A DNA stretch of 64,000 bases from contig NZ_JACHLY010000001.1 in NCBI RefSeq assembly GCF_014204715.1, forward strand, positions 1,054,001 through 1,118,000. The letters are read 5' to 3'. Every line of letters begins with the position of its first letter. Positions within the stretch are counted from its first letter, which is position 1. Shown one piece after another: positions 9,537-18,240 of this stretch. A program made the position numbers and the translations under genes. The notes under the pieces were generated by a model. The model saw only the letters and a program-made list of their open reading frames with translations, searched no databases and had not been told where the DNA came from. This stretch comes from Streptomonospora salina (lineage in GTDB: Bacteria; Actinomycetota; Actinomycetes; Streptosporangiales; Streptosporangiaceae).

Positions 9537-9914
9537 TCAGTCGTCGTCACCGGGCAGCACGAGGCTGAGCACCCAGCTGACCACGGCCACGACGATCGCG
9601 CCGAGCACGGCCGGGACGAACCCGTCGATGGTGAACGACAGGCCCAGCACTCCGGCGATCCATGCGGTCAGCAACAGCAGCAGTGCGTTGACGACCAGGG
9701 AGATCAGGCCCAGGGTCAGGATGTAGAAGGCGCATCCGACCGTTTTGACGATCGGCTTGATCACTCCGTTGACCACGCCGAAGATGATGGCGAGGACCAG
9801 GTAGACCACGGCCGTCTCGCCCATGGACGCGGTGTCGACGTTGAGCCCGTCGATCAGGTAGACCGCCGCGCCGAGGGCGACGGCGTTGATGAGGATTCTG
9901 ATGATGATGCTCAC
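9537..9914 (-). CDS. Phage-holin-family (PF04020-type) small membrane protein
   Basis: 125 residues, almost wholly hydrophobic, with four predicted helices: IRILINAVALGAAVYLI, VYLVLAIIFGVVNGVI, ILTLGLISLVVNALLLLL and VLGAIVVAVVSWVLSLVL. The segment GVVNGVIKPIVK before the third helix is typical of the widespread Phage_holin_4_2 family. The function of the chromosomal members is unknown, and phage origin is not implied by the neighbours. GTG at 9914 (VSIIIRIL) is chosen by length, since no good ribosome binding site exists; GTG at 9920 is an alternative. It ends near a strong palindrome. Confidence 0.75.
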   Translation of the reverse strand: MSIIIRILINAVALGAAVYLIDGLNVDTASMGETAVVYLVLAIIFGVVNGVIKPIVKTVGCAFYILTLGLISLVVNALLLLLTAWIAGVLGLSFTIDGFVPAVLGAIVVAVVSWVLSLVLPGDDD

Positions 9915-10113
9915 CCGCACGATGCTGCCATGCTCGCGGCGCACGGTGAACGCAGCCGCGTCGTAGTGCGGGCAGATCCCGGGTTTTCCCTGAGGCCGGA
10001 ACGGGGTCCCGGCTTTGCCGGGGGCCGCGACCGGCTGAAAGCATGCGTGGCGCGCCGCCTGCCTGGCCGGGGCGCGCCGACCGGTGGAACGCGAACGAAT
10101 CGAGGGCGTAGCG

Positions 10114-10656
10114 GTGTCGACGGAGCGCTTTGTCAGGTCCGCACGGGAGGCGGACGTCGACACCGTGGTCGACGTGCAGGTCGCCGCGTGGCAGGCGATG
10201 TACGGGCCGCTGCTGCCGGAACCGGTGCGCCGCGAGATCGGCAGCGACGAGGCCGCCGCACGCTTCCGCGAGCAGTGGCAGGCCGCTCTGACCTCCCCGC
10301 CGACTTCCCGGCACCGGCTGCTGGTCGCCACCGACAAGCGCGCCGTGGTGGGATTCGCCGCGATCGGCCCGGCCGCCGACGACGACTGCTGGCCGGGCAC
10401 CGACGCCGAGGTCTATGCGCTGCACGTGCACCCCGACCACACCCGCCAGGGCAACGGCAGCCGGCTGCTGAACGCCGCGGTGGACCACCTGATCGACGAC
10501 GGCTTCCACGCCGCGCTGCTGTGGGTGCTGGAGCGGGACAACCCGCTGCGCACCTTCGCCGAAGCGGCCGGATGGCGCGCCGACGGCACCACGCGGGACC
10601 TGAACCTGGGGGTGCCGCTTCCTATGGTGCGGATGCACGCCTCCATCAGCGCCTGA
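10114..10656 (+). CDS. GNAT family N-acetyltransferase
   Basis: About 180 residues. The N-terminal RSAREADVDTVVDVQVAAW is typical of GNAT folds. The acetyl-CoA loop is HPDHTRQGNGSRLLNAAV near residue 110, in which Q/R-x-x-G-x-G/N is recognisable, and LWVLERDNPLRTFAEAAGW matches the end of the fold. GTG at 10114 has GAGGG 7 nt upstream; an in-frame GTG at 10084 lacks one. The substrate is unknown. It is followed by menA on the same strand after a 113-nt gap, probably a separate transcript. Confidence 0.8.
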   Translation: MSTERFVRSAREADVDTVVDVQVAAWQAMYGPLLPEPVRREIGSDEAAARFREQWQAALTSPPTSRHRLLVATDKRAVVGFAAIGPAADDDCWPGTDAEVYALHVHPDHTRQGNGSRLLNAAVDHLIDDGFHAALLWVLERDNPLRTFAEAAGWRADGTTRDLNLGVPLPMVRMHASISA

Positions 10657-10769
10657 CCGGGCGTCGTCGGGCACGTCCTGCGTTTCCGCGGTCTCCGGCG
10701 GCGCTAACGTGGATCCCCGGCCTCGGGCGCACCGCTCGGGGCGGCCGGTGCGAGGAGGAAGAGCCGACG

Positions 10770-11651
10770 GTGGCCACGGTCAGCGAATGGGTTGCGGGTG
10801 CGCGTCCCCGCACGTTGCCGAATTCGATCGTCCCCGTGGCGGTGGGTACCGGCGCGGCGGTGGGTGCCGGCGGCGCCGTGTGGTGGAAGGCGCTGCTGGC
10901 GGCGGGCGTGGCTCTGGCGCTGCAGGTGGGCGTGAACTACGCCAACGATTACAGCGACGGGATCCGCGGCACCGACACCGAGGAGCGGGTGGGCCCCACC
11001 CGGCTGACGGCCGCGCGGCTGGCGGCGCCTCGGCGCGTGCTGTCGGCCGCGTGGGCGTGTTTCGCGGCGGCGGCGGTGCTGGGGCTGGTGCTTGCGGTGA
11101 CCACGGCATGGTGGCTGCTGCTGGTGGGCGCTGTGGCGATCGTGGCGGCGTGGTTCTACACCGGCGGCCGGCGCCCGTACGGGTACCGGGCGCTGGGCGA
11201 GCTGTCGGTGTTCGTCTTCTTCGGCCTGGTGGCGGTGGTGGGCACGGTGTTCGTGCAGCTGGAAACGGTTCCGTGGCAGGGGTGGGTGGCGGCGGTCCCG
11301 GTGGGGCTGCTGTCGTGCTCGGTGCTGGTGATCAACAACGTGCGCGATCTGGACACCGACGCGCAGACGGGCAAGTACACGCTGGCGGTGCGTCTGGGCG
11401 ATGCGGGAACGCGCCGGTTGTACGCGGGGTGCGTCGCGGGCGCCTTCGCGGGCGGCCTCGCGACGGCGGCCGCGACCTGGTGGGCGGCGCTGGTGCTGCT
11501 GGCCCTGCCGGCGGCGGTGCCGCCGGTGCGCCGGGTACTCGGCGGGCAGGAAGGGGCCGGCCTGGTGGCGGGCCTGGGTGAGACCGGCCGGCTGCAACTG
11601 GTGTTCGGAGCCCTGTTCACGGCGGGCCTGGCGTTGGGCGCACTCGGCTGA
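10770..11651 (+). CDS. menA: 1,4-dihydroxy-2-naphthoate octaprenyltransferase
   Basis: UbiA-family membrane prenyltransferase that attaches the polyprenyl chain to 1,4-dihydroxy-2-naphthoate in menaquinone synthesis. The first Asp-rich motif is NYANDYSDGIRGTD near residue 50 and the second is NNVRDLDTDAQTGK near 190. Eight to nine membrane helices are visible. GTG at 10770 (MATVSEWVAGARPRTLPNS) has GAGGAGGAAGAG upstream. 293 residues is normal. No other men gene is in the window. Confidence 0.93.
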   Translation: MATVSEWVAGARPRTLPNSIVPVAVGTGAAVGAGGAVWWKALLAAGVALALQVGVNYANDYSDGIRGTDTEERVGPTRLTAARLAAPRRVLSAAWACFAAAAVLGLVLAVTTAWWLLLVGAVAIVAAWFYTGGRRPYGYRALGELSVFVFFGLVAVVGTVFVQLETVPWQGWVAAVPVGLLSCSVLVINNVRDLDTDAQTGKYTLAVRLGDAGTRRLYAGCVAGAFAGGLATAAATWWAALVLLALPAAVPPVRRVLGGQEGAGLVAGLGETGRLQLVFGALFTAGLALGALG

Positions 11652-11668
11652 ACCGCGCAGCAGCTGCG

Positions 11669-11697
11669 CGCGGGGCGCCGCGGCCCGACGCCCCGCG
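11669..11697 (+). terminator. Hairpin downstream of menA
   Basis: Stem CGCGGGGCG / CGCCCCGCG (9 bp, perfect) with an 11-nt loop, starting 17 nt after the menA stop. A smaller GCGCAG-CAG-CTGCGC hairpin lies just before it at 11655-11669. Confidence 0.5.
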
Positions 11698-11797
11698 GCG
11701 ATCCGTCCGTTTACCGCGGGCCGCGAACGGAAATGCCTAGTACGCCCCGGCCTCCGCGGTCCCCGGCACCACCGCCGCCACGACCATTGACATGGAA

Positions 11798-11813
11798 TGT
11801 GACTTGAATCACA
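11798..11813. promoter_or_regulatory. CRP-type palindrome upstream of glpF
   Basis: TGTGA-CTTGAA-TCACA is an exact TGTGA-N6-TCACA palindrome, the classic CRP/FNR-family operator, about 125-140 bp before the glpF ATG. A TTGACA hexamer lies just upstream at 11787-11792, so the site would sit between -35 and -10 of a plus-strand promoter and could repress or be bound by another regulator family. The pattern is seen directly; the binding protein is inferred. Confidence 0.5.
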
Positions 11814-11937
11814 CTCTGTGCAGCGTTCCGCACCGACCCCGGAGTGCGGGCCCACCGCGGCCGCGGGAGGCGACCACACCGCCCGCAGCCGGTTCCGCGT
11901 CCCACCCGGCCGCGGCGGCGTCACGGCGGAGGTCATC

Positions 11938-12690
11938 ATGGTGTATCTGGCCGAGTTCGTCGGAACGGCGATCCTGACGCTGCTGGGGTGCGGCGTCGTC
12001 GCCGGTGTCACACTGCCGCGTTCCAAGGCCGCCGGCGGCGGCTGGATCGTGGTCACGTTCGGGTGGGGCCTCGCGGTGGCCATGGCCGTCTACACCGTCG
12101 GACAGTACAGCGGCGCCCACATCAACCCGGCCGTCACCCTGGGCATGGCCTCCATCGGCGAGCTGCCCTGGAGCCTGGTGCCCGGCTACTTCGCGGCGCA
12201 GATCGCCGGCGGCTGCTTCGGCTCGGTGGTGGTCTACCTCTCCTACCTTCCGCACTGGCGCGATACCGACGACGCCGGGGCCAAACTCGGCGTCTTCAGC
12301 ACGATTCCCGCGGTGCGCAGCATCCCGGCCAACTTCATCACCGAGGTCGTCGGCACCTTCATGCTGATCTTCGGGATCCTGGGCATCAACGCCAACATGA
12401 ACCCGCTGGGCGCATCCGGCGACGGCACCCTCGCCGACCTGTTCGGGACCGGGGTGGCTCCCCTGCTGGTCGGTTTCCTGGTGCTGGCGATCGGGCTGTC
12501 GCTGGGCGGACCGACCGGCTACGCCATCAACCCCGCCCGCGACCTGGGGCCGCGCATCGCGCACCAGCTGCTGCCCATCCCCGGCAAGGGCGGTTCGGAC
12601 TGGTCCTATGCATGGGTGCCCATCGTGGCGCCGCTCCTCGGCGGGGTGCTGGCCGCCCAGACCTTCGTGCTGCTGGGTTTCGCGGTGTAG
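11938..12690 (+). CDS. glpF: MIP family aquaglyceroporin (glycerol uptake facilitator)
   Basis: Six-helix membrane channel. Both pore NPA motifs are present: YSGAHINPAVTLG near residue 65 and GYAINPARDLGPRI near 200. The aspartate after the second NPA (NPARD) is typical of glycerol facilitators rather than pure water channels. ATG at 11938 has GGAGG 6 nt upstream and gives MVYLAEFVGTAILTLLGCG, 250 residues. No glycerol kinase gene is adjacent, so the substrate is inferred from family features. A CRP-like palindrome lies upstream. Confidence 0.87.
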   Translation: MVYLAEFVGTAILTLLGCGVVAGVTLPRSKAAGGGWIVVTFGWGLAVAMAVYTVGQYSGAHINPAVTLGMASIGELPWSLVPGYFAAQIAGGCFGSVVVYLSYLPHWRDTDDAGAKLGVFSTIPAVRSIPANFITEVVGTFMLIFGILGINANMNPLGASGDGTLADLFGTGVAPLLVGFLVLAIGLSLGGPTGYAINPARDLGPRIAHQLLPIPGKGGSDWSYAWVPIVAPLLGGVLAAQTFVLLGFAV

Positions 12691-12701
12691 ACCCCGCTGC
12701 C

Positions 12702-12726
12702 GCGGCCGGGCGGGGCGCCCGGCCGC
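12702..12726. terminator. Bidirectional terminator between glpF and dapB
   Basis: Perfect 11-bp stem GCGGCCGGGCG / CGCCCGGCCGC with a GGG loop, placed between the ends of two convergent genes (12690 and 12742). Confidence 0.65.
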
Positions 12727-12741
12727 CGGCTCCGCGGGTTC

Positions 12742-13485
12742 CTAGTCCAGGCCGAGCAACGGCTCCAACCCCACGGTCACCCGCTCGGGCAGGTCGGCGA
12801 CCCGGCGGACACCCAGCAGCACACCCGGCATGAACGACTCGCGGTTCATGGAGTCGTGCCGGATGCGCAGCGTCTCGCCGTGGGTGCCGAAGACGACCTC
12901 CTGGTGGGCGATCATCCCGGTCATGCGCAGCGCGTGCACCGGCACTCCCGCGACCTCGGCGCCGCGGGCGCCGGCGATCTCGGAGGCGGTGGCGTCGGGC
13001 ATCGGCTCGGCGCCGGCCCGCTCCCGCGCCTGGGCGACCATCTCGGCGGTGCGGTAGGCGGTCCCGCTGGGCGCGTCGGCCTTGTTGGGATGGTGCAGCT
13101 CGACGATCTCGGTGGACTCGAAGTAGGGCGCCGCCTTGGCGGCGAAGTTCATCATCAGCACGGCGGCGATGCCGAAGTTGGGCGCGATCAGCACGTTGGG
13201 GCCGGGGTTGGCGGCCAGTGCCTCGCGCACCTCGGCCAGGCGCGCGTCGTCGAAGCCGCTGGTGCCCACGACGGCGTGGATGCCGTTCTCGGCGAGCCAG
13301 CGGACGTTGGCCAGGACCTCGCCGGGGTGGGTGAAGTCGACGACGACGTCGGCGCCGCGGACATCGCCGCGTTCGGACGGGTCGTCGACCGCGGCGACCA
13401 GCTCGGTGTCGGCCGCCGCTTCGACCGCCTTGACGACTTCGGATCCCATGCGCCCGCGGGCGCCGAACACTCCTACCTTGATCAC
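12742..13485 (-). CDS. dapB: 4-hydroxy-tetrahydrodipicolinate reductase
   Basis: NAD(P)H-dependent reductase, second step of the diaminopimelate branch after DapA. The N-terminal Rossmann loop is MIKVGVFGARGRMGSEV. The signature ELHHPNKADAPSGTA near residue 130 carries the catalytic His-His and Lys. FGTHGETLRIRHDSMNRESF is the conserved C-terminal segment. 247 residues is normal. It is transcribed convergently with glpF and sits behind egtD without an obvious shared promoter. Confidence 0.95.
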   Translation of the reverse strand: MIKVGVFGARGRMGSEVVKAVEAAADTELVAAVDDPSERGDVRGADVVVDFTHPGEVLANVRWLAENGIHAVVGTSGFDDARLAEVREALAANPGPNVLIAPNFGIAAVLMMNFAAKAAPYFESTEIVELHHPNKADAPSGTAYRTAEMVAQARERAGAEPMPDATASEIAGARGAEVAGVPVHALRMTGMIAHQEVVFGTHGETLRIRHDSMNRESFMPGVLLGVRRVADLPERVTVGLEPLLGLD

Positions 13486-13593
13486 GGGGATACCGTACCG
13501 GAGCCCGCGCCGCCCCGGTCCGCCCGGCGCGCCCCGCCGCCCGGGCCGGGGCCCGGCGCAGCGAGCGGGGCGGGCCGGGGCGGCGCGGGCGCC

Positions 13594-14556
13594 CTACGGC
13601 CGCGCCAGCAGCAGGGCGTAGTCCCCGGCGCTGTCGGTCCACCACCGCTGCAGGGCGAACCCGGCGGCGCCGAGTTCGGCCTCGATGCGCTCGCGGCGGA
13701 ACTTCGCGGAGATCTCGGTGCGCATCTCCTCGCCCGCGGCGAAGCCGACGGTCAGATCGAGTGCGGCGACGCGGACGCTGTGCCGGGCGCGCGAGCGCAA
13801 CCGCATCTCGATCCACTCGGCGCCGGGGTCCCACACGGCGACGTGGTCGAAGCCGTCCGGGGCGAAGTCGGCGTCCAGCTCGCGGTCGAGCACGCGCAGG
13901 ACGTTGCGGTTGAACTCGGCGGTGACGCCGCCGGGGTCGTCGTAGGCGGCGACCAGGCGCGCGGGGTCCTTGACGAGGTCCACCCCCAGCAGCAGGGTGT
14001 CGCCTTCGGTGCATCCGCTGTGCAGGTCGCCGAGAAAGGACACCCGGGCTGCGGGCGGCTGGTTGCCCAGGGTGGACCCCAGGACGGCGACCAGCCGCCG
14101 GCCGCCGGAGGGCAACAGGTGCAGGTGGCGTTCGAAGTCGGCGACGGCGGCGTGCACCTCCAGGCCCGGGTAGGAACCGCCGATCGCGGCGGCGGCCGCG
14201 CCGAGGAATTCGCCGCTGACGTCGACGGGGACGAACCGGCGCAGAGTACCGGCGCCGTCGAGGGCGTCCAGCAGCAGCCGGGTCTTGTCTCCCGACCCCG
14301 CTCCCAGTTCCACCAGCGTGTCGGCGCCGGATGCGGCGGCGATCTCGCCGGCGCGCTCGTGCAGGATCCGGCTCTCGGCCCGGGTCGGGTAGTACTCGGC
14401 GAGCCGGGTGATCTCCTCGAAGAGTTCGCTTCCGCGCTCGTCGTAGAACCATTTGGGCGGCAGCGACTTGGGACTGGAGGTCAGCCCTTCGGCCGCGTCG
14501 CTCCGCAGCGCTTTCGCGAGGTCGTCGGCGGTCAGGTGGTGGTCGATGCGCAGCAT
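13594..14556 (-). CDS. egtD: L-histidine N(alpha)-methyltransferase (ergothioneine synthesis)
   Basis: SAM-dependent trimethylation of histidine to hercynine. The family opening PPKWFYDERGSELFEEITRL and YYPTRAESRIL are clear near residues 30-60. The SAM motif is LVELGAGSGDKTRLLL and the substrate-side motif is LGSTLGNQPP. 320 residues is typical. It is the last gene of egtABCD; a 13-nt gap separates it from egtC and GGAGGG precedes the ATG. Confidence 0.95.
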   Translation of the reverse strand: MLRIDHHLTADDLAKALRSDAAEGLTSSPKSLPPKWFYDERGSELFEEITRLAEYYPTRAESRILHERAGEIAAASGADTLVELGAGSGDKTRLLLDALDGAGTLRRFVPVDVSGEFLGAAAAAIGGSYPGLEVHAAVADFERHLHLLPSGGRRLVAVLGSTLGNQPPAARVSFLGDLHSGCTEGDTLLLGVDLVKDPARLVAAYDDPGGVTAEFNRNVLRVLDRELDADFAPDGFDHVAVWDPGAEWIEMRLRSRARHSVRVAALDLTVGFAAGEEMRTEISAKFRRERIEAELGAAGFALQRWWTDSAGDYALLLARP

Positions 14557-14569
14557 GGACCCTCCGTCC

Positions 14570-15313
14570 TCAGGTGGCTGCGGTGATCGGGCGGGTGTGC
14601 AGGCCGCCCCGGTCGGCGGTGACCAGGCAGCCGTCGGGGATCTCCTGCCAGGCGGGATCGTCGTCGAGGGGTTCGGAGGCCAGCCACACGCCGTCGGCGC
14701 CGTGGCGGGCGTAGAGGGTGTCGCCGTCGGCCGTCGCGGCCAGGCGGTCGCCGTCGGAGGCGAGCAGGTTGTAGCGCCCGGCCGAGCAGGCGCGGGCCTG
14801 GACGACCACCCGTGCCAGGGCCGGCCCCAGGCCGGCGCCGGCGCGCCAGTGGCGCAGCGCCGCAGCGAACAGCGGCGCGGAGTCCACGGGTGTGCGGGCG
14901 TCGAGGGCGCCCGGCGGTGCGGGGGTTCCGAGGCCGGCGGCGAGGGCTTCGTCGTCCTCGGCGGCGCCGTTGTGGGAGAACAGCCACGTGTCGCCGCGGA
15001 AGGGCTGGGCGCAGGATTCGTCGCTGCCGAATCCGGGGGTGGCGTCGCGTACCGCCGCCACCGCGCAGGCGGCGGTGACGGCGCGGGAGGCGTCGGCGAA
15101 GGACGCGTCGGCCCAGATCGGCATCGCGCGGCGGTAGCGCAGCGGCTCGGCGCGGTCCGGGGTGTACCAGCCGGCGCCGAACCCGTCGGCGTTGACGGTG
15201 CCGTGGTGCTGCTTGCGCGGCGCGTAGGACTGGGCGTGCAGCGCGTTCGGGTCGGTGTAGAGCAGCGTGTACAGGGTGCGGGGCGCGCCGAGATAGGCGA
15301 GGTGGCGGCACAT
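14570..15313 (-). CDS. egtC: Ergothioneine biosynthesis amidohydrolase EgtC
   Basis: Class II glutamine amidotransferase-type hydrolase that removes the glutamyl group from gamma-glutamyl-hercynyl-cysteine sulfoxide. The nucleophile Cys2 follows the initiator (MCRHLAYLGAP), as in the Ntn family. NADGFGAGWYT and WLFSHNGAAEDDEALAAGLG are conserved blocks. The ATG shares one base with the egtB stop (TGATG), indicating translational coupling. 247 residues. Confidence 0.93.
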   Translation of the reverse strand: MCRHLAYLGAPRTLYTLLYTDPNALHAQSYAPRKQHHGTVNADGFGAGWYTPDRAEPLRYRRAMPIWADASFADASRAVTAACAVAAVRDATPGFGSDESCAQPFRGDTWLFSHNGAAEDDEALAAGLGTPAPPGALDARTPVDSAPLFAAALRHWRAGAGLGPALARVVVQARACSAGRYNLLASDGDRLAATADGDTLYARHGADGVWLASEPLDDDPAWQEIPDGCLVTADRGGLHTRPITAAT

Positions 15314-16671
15314 CAGTCCTCCCGGTTTCCGGTGCCGCCTCCGGCGTCGCGGGCGCAGCGGAATCCGGTGAAGATCTGGCGCCGGACGGGGTGGTCCCAG
15401 TTGCGGAAGGTGGTGCGCACAGCGGTGGGGTGGGTGGCCCAGGAGCCGCCGCGCAGCACCTTGTAGTCGCCGCCGAAGAACACTTCGGAGTACTCGCGGT
15501 AGGGGAAGGCCGCGAATCCGGGGTAGCCCGTGAAGTCGGAGGAGGTCCACTCCCACACGTCGCCGAGCATCTGCAGCGCGCCGCAGGGGGCGGCCCCGGC
15601 CGGGTGGGTTCCGGCCGGGGCGGGCCGCAGCAGGCGCTGGCCGAGGTTGGCGTGGCGGGCCTCAGGCTCGTCGGGGCCCCAGGGGAAGCGGCGGCAGTCG
15701 CCGGTGGCGGGGTCGAAGCGTGCGGCCTTCTCCCACTCCGCTTCGGTGGGCAGGCGCTTGCCGGCCCAGCGGGAGTAGGCCTCGGCCTCGTAGAAGCTCA
15801 CGTGCTGCACCGGCTCGTCCAGGGGCAGCGGTTCCACGCGGCCCAGCCGGCGCCGCACCCGGGCGCCGCCGTCGCGGGCCCAGAAGGCGGGCGCGCTCGT
15901 GCCCGAACCGGTGCGCCAGTCCCAGCCGCGCTCGCTCCACCAGCGGGGGTCGTCGTAGCCGCCGTCGGCGACGAACTCCAGGTACTGGGCGTTGGTGACG
16001 GCGCGGGCGTCGATCCAGAACGGCGGCAGGTCGACGGTATGGGCGGGGCGTTCGTTGTCGTAGGCCCAGGGGTCGGCGGTGGTGCCCATGGTGAAGGGCC
16101 CGGCGTCGACGAGCACCTCGCCGGGGCCGGTGTAGGCGCCCGGCGCGGGCGGTGCGGGCGGGTCCTGCAGCGCCGGGGCTCCGCCGCGCAACTGGTGGGT
16201 GGCGAGCATGGTCTCGTCGTGCTGGTGCTCGTGCTGGATGACCATGTGGTAGACGAATCCGCCGCCCAGCAGCGGGTCGTCGGAGTGGAGGGCGGCGCGG
16301 TCCAGGCTGTCGAGCACGCGGTCGCGCACGCGGGCGTTGTAGTCCTCGGCTTCGCTGGGCGAGAGCAGGGGGAGGGCGACGCGTTCGGCGCGCGGGTTCT
16401 CGAACGCGTCGTAGAGGACGTCGATGTCGGGGCGCAGCGCCCGGCCGCCGGCGGCGGCGCGCAGCAGCCACTGCTCCTCGTAGTTGCCGACGTGGGCGAG
16501 GTCCCATACCAGCGGTGACATCAGAGGCGAGTGCTGGGTGACGAGCTCGGCCTCGTCGAGGGCCTCCAGGGTGAGGCCGACGCTGCGGGCGCGTCCGGTG
16601 TCGAGTTCGGCGGCGATGCGGCTGCGCAGATCCTCGGCTGCGGCACGCTCGGCGGTGGGGTCGGCGGTCAT
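15313..16671 (-). CDS. egtB: Hercynine oxygenase EgtB
   Basis: Non-haem iron sulfoxide synthase that joins hercynine to gamma-glutamylcysteine with O2. The N-terminal DinB-type bundle supplies the iron ligands: LAHVGNYEEQW near residue 64 and IQHEHQHDETM near 145. The C-terminal formylglycine-enzyme-like domain shows WIDARAVTNAQYLEF, GKRLPTEAEWEKAAR and VLRGGSWATHP. ATG at 16671 follows GAGGAG. 452 residues. The 139-nt spacer to egtA contains only repeated GCGGTG(C)GGA-like words, with no gene visible. Confidence 0.94.
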   Translation of the reverse strand: MTADPTAERAAAEDLRSRIAAELDTGRARSVGLTLEALDEAELVTQHSPLMSPLVWDLAHVGNYEEQWLLRAAAGGRALRPDIDVLYDAFENPRAERVALPLLSPSEAEDYNARVRDRVLDSLDRAALHSDDPLLGGGFVYHMVIQHEHQHDETMLATHQLRGGAPALQDPPAPPAPGAYTGPGEVLVDAGPFTMGTTADPWAYDNERPAHTVDLPPFWIDARAVTNAQYLEFVADGGYDDPRWWSERGWDWRTGSGTSAPAFWARDGGARVRRRLGRVEPLPLDEPVQHVSFYEAEAYSRWAGKRLPTEAEWEKAARFDPATGDCRRFPWGPDEPEARHANLGQRLLRPAPAGTHPAGAAPCGALQMLGDVWEWTSSDFTGYPGFAAFPYREYSEVFFGGDYKVLRGGSWATHPTAVRTTFRNWDHPVRRQIFTGFRCARDAGGGTGNRED

Positions 16672-16810
16672 GGCGGTCTCCTCCCTGCCGCGGGCGGCGC
16701 CCGGCGCGTCCGGTCCGGGCGCTGGGCGCAGGTCCCGCGGCGGCGGTCGAGATGCGGCGTGGGAATGCGGTGCGGAGAGCGGTGCGGAAACCGGTGTCAC
16801 GAAGGCGGTG

Positions 16811-18016
16811 TCAGGCGGCCATGTCCAGGCGCTGCGCGTCGGCGGGACAGCGCCCGCGCTCGATGAAGCGCTCGCGGTACTCGTCGACGACGCCGACCAG
16901 GTCGGCTGCGTCCATCCGCCCCAGCGCCTCGGACGCGGCGGCGAAGCAGGTGCGTGCGCATTCGGCGAGGGCGGGATCGGTCAGTGCGGCGCGCGCGGCC
17001 CGTTCCCACAGCCGGCGGCCGGGGTCGGCGCCCCCGCCGAGGCGGTCGACGGCTTCAGCGGCGGTCCGGGCGGCCCCCGGATCGTCCAGCAGCGCCGCGG
17101 CTACGGCGATGGGCACCGGCCACCAGCGGGCGGGCGGCGCGTCGATCATCCGCAGTTCCAGCCATCCCCGCGGCCGTACCGGCGGGAACAGGGTGCTGAG
17201 GTGGTGGACGAGGTCGTCGTGCGTGGGCGGGCGGGGCCGGTGCCGGGCCAGCCATTCGCCGAAGGCGATGCCGGGGTCGACGACCCAGGACCCGGTGTCG
17301 TCGCGGATCGACATGATCCGGGCGCGCATGGCGTAGCCGGTCCAGGCGGCGACGGGGTCGCCGGAGGCGACGGGGCTGGTGCGGGTGGGGTCGATGGCGT
17401 CCCAGATGGCCCAGCGGGTGGAGCGCCAGCCGGTCGCGCGGCCGCGGTGGATGGGCGAATTGGCGAAGGCCGCGACGAACAGCGGCCCGAGCCGGTTGGC
17501 CAGCCGCCAGCGGTGTGCGGCGTCGGCGGTGTCGGCGCCGATGTCCAGGCAGACCTGCAGCGATGCGGTGCTGCACATCATCAGCGGGCCGGTGGCGCAT
17601 CCGGCGGAGTGGAAGTAGTCCTCCATCGCGGTGTAGCGCGGGAGGGTGAGCTGGCGGACCGGGGGCCGCCGCGGATCCAGGCCGTTTCCGTCGAGGACCA
17701 GGCCGGCGGCGTGCAGCCGCGTGCGGATCAGAGCGAGGTCGCGCGCCAGGGCGGTGTGGGCGGCCCCGGGGCCGCGGAGGGGCGGCGAGCTGAGCTCAAG
17801 CTGCCCTCCGGGTTCGAAGGTGACGGTGCTGTTGCCGGGGAGTGTCCCGATCGCCTCGACCAGGGACGACAGCCGGGCCAGTGGTACGGGTTCGCGGGGG
17901 CGCAGCGGGTCGCGGACGAGCCATTCGGTTTCGGCTCCGACGCGTCCGGGCGGGCCGGTTTTGAAGCAGATGCCGTGGATGTAGTTCTGCACGTCGTTCG
18001 CGGTGATGTAGGACAT
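16811..18016 (-). CDS. egtA: Glutamate--cysteine ligase EgtA
   Basis: Makes gamma-glutamylcysteine, the sulfur donor used by EgtB. The GCS2-like features are GAETEWLVRD at about residue 28 and FEPGGQLELSSPP near 68. SIRDDTGSWVVDPGIAFGEW and RGWLELRMIDAPPARWWPVP follow further on. ATG at 18016 (MSYITANDVQNYIHGICF) has GGAGGATGCGCC before it. 401 residues. It is the first gene of the egtABCD run; 18017-18240 upstream holds no gene and probably the promoter. Confidence 0.92.
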   Translation of the reverse strand: MSYITANDVQNYIHGICFKTGPPGRVGAETEWLVRDPLRPREPVPLARLSSLVEAIGTLPGNSTVTFEPGGQLELSSPPLRGPGAAHTALARDLALIRTRLHAAGLVLDGNGLDPRRPPVRQLTLPRYTAMEDYFHSAGCATGPLMMCSTASLQVCLDIGADTADAAHRWRLANRLGPLFVAAFANSPIHRGRATGWRSTRWAIWDAIDPTRTSPVASGDPVAAWTGYAMRARIMSIRDDTGSWVVDPGIAFGEWLARHRPRPPTHDDLVHHLSTLFPPVRPRGWLELRMIDAPPARWWPVPIAVAAALLDDPGAARTAAEAVDRLGGGADPGRRLWERAARAALTDPALAECARTCFAAASEALGRMDAADLVGVVDEYRERFIERGRCPADAQRLDMAA

Positions 18017-18240
18017 GGCGCATCCTCCGTGTCTCGGACGTGGCACTATCCCTGCCCCCGGTGCGCCGGTTTTCAACATCGCCGGCTCCGCGACGTGTCC
18101 GGGCGGGGCCGGTGCGGCGCCGGCCCGGTACCGCACCGGCACGTCGGCCCGCCTCCCCCGCCCTCGGCGGATCCGCACCCGGCGGCCGCTGCGGCACGAC
18201 GGTCGGAGGCGGTCCACCGGCCGGGCGCGGCGGACTCCCG

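Noticed and set aside
9537-9914. Prophage remnant around the holin-like gene
   Set aside because: The family is widespread as a chromosomal membrane protein and no phage gene lies near.
16672-16810. CRISPR-like or tandem repeat between egtA and egtB
   Set aside because: Only short irregular GCGGTG(C)GGA words, without fixed length or spacers.
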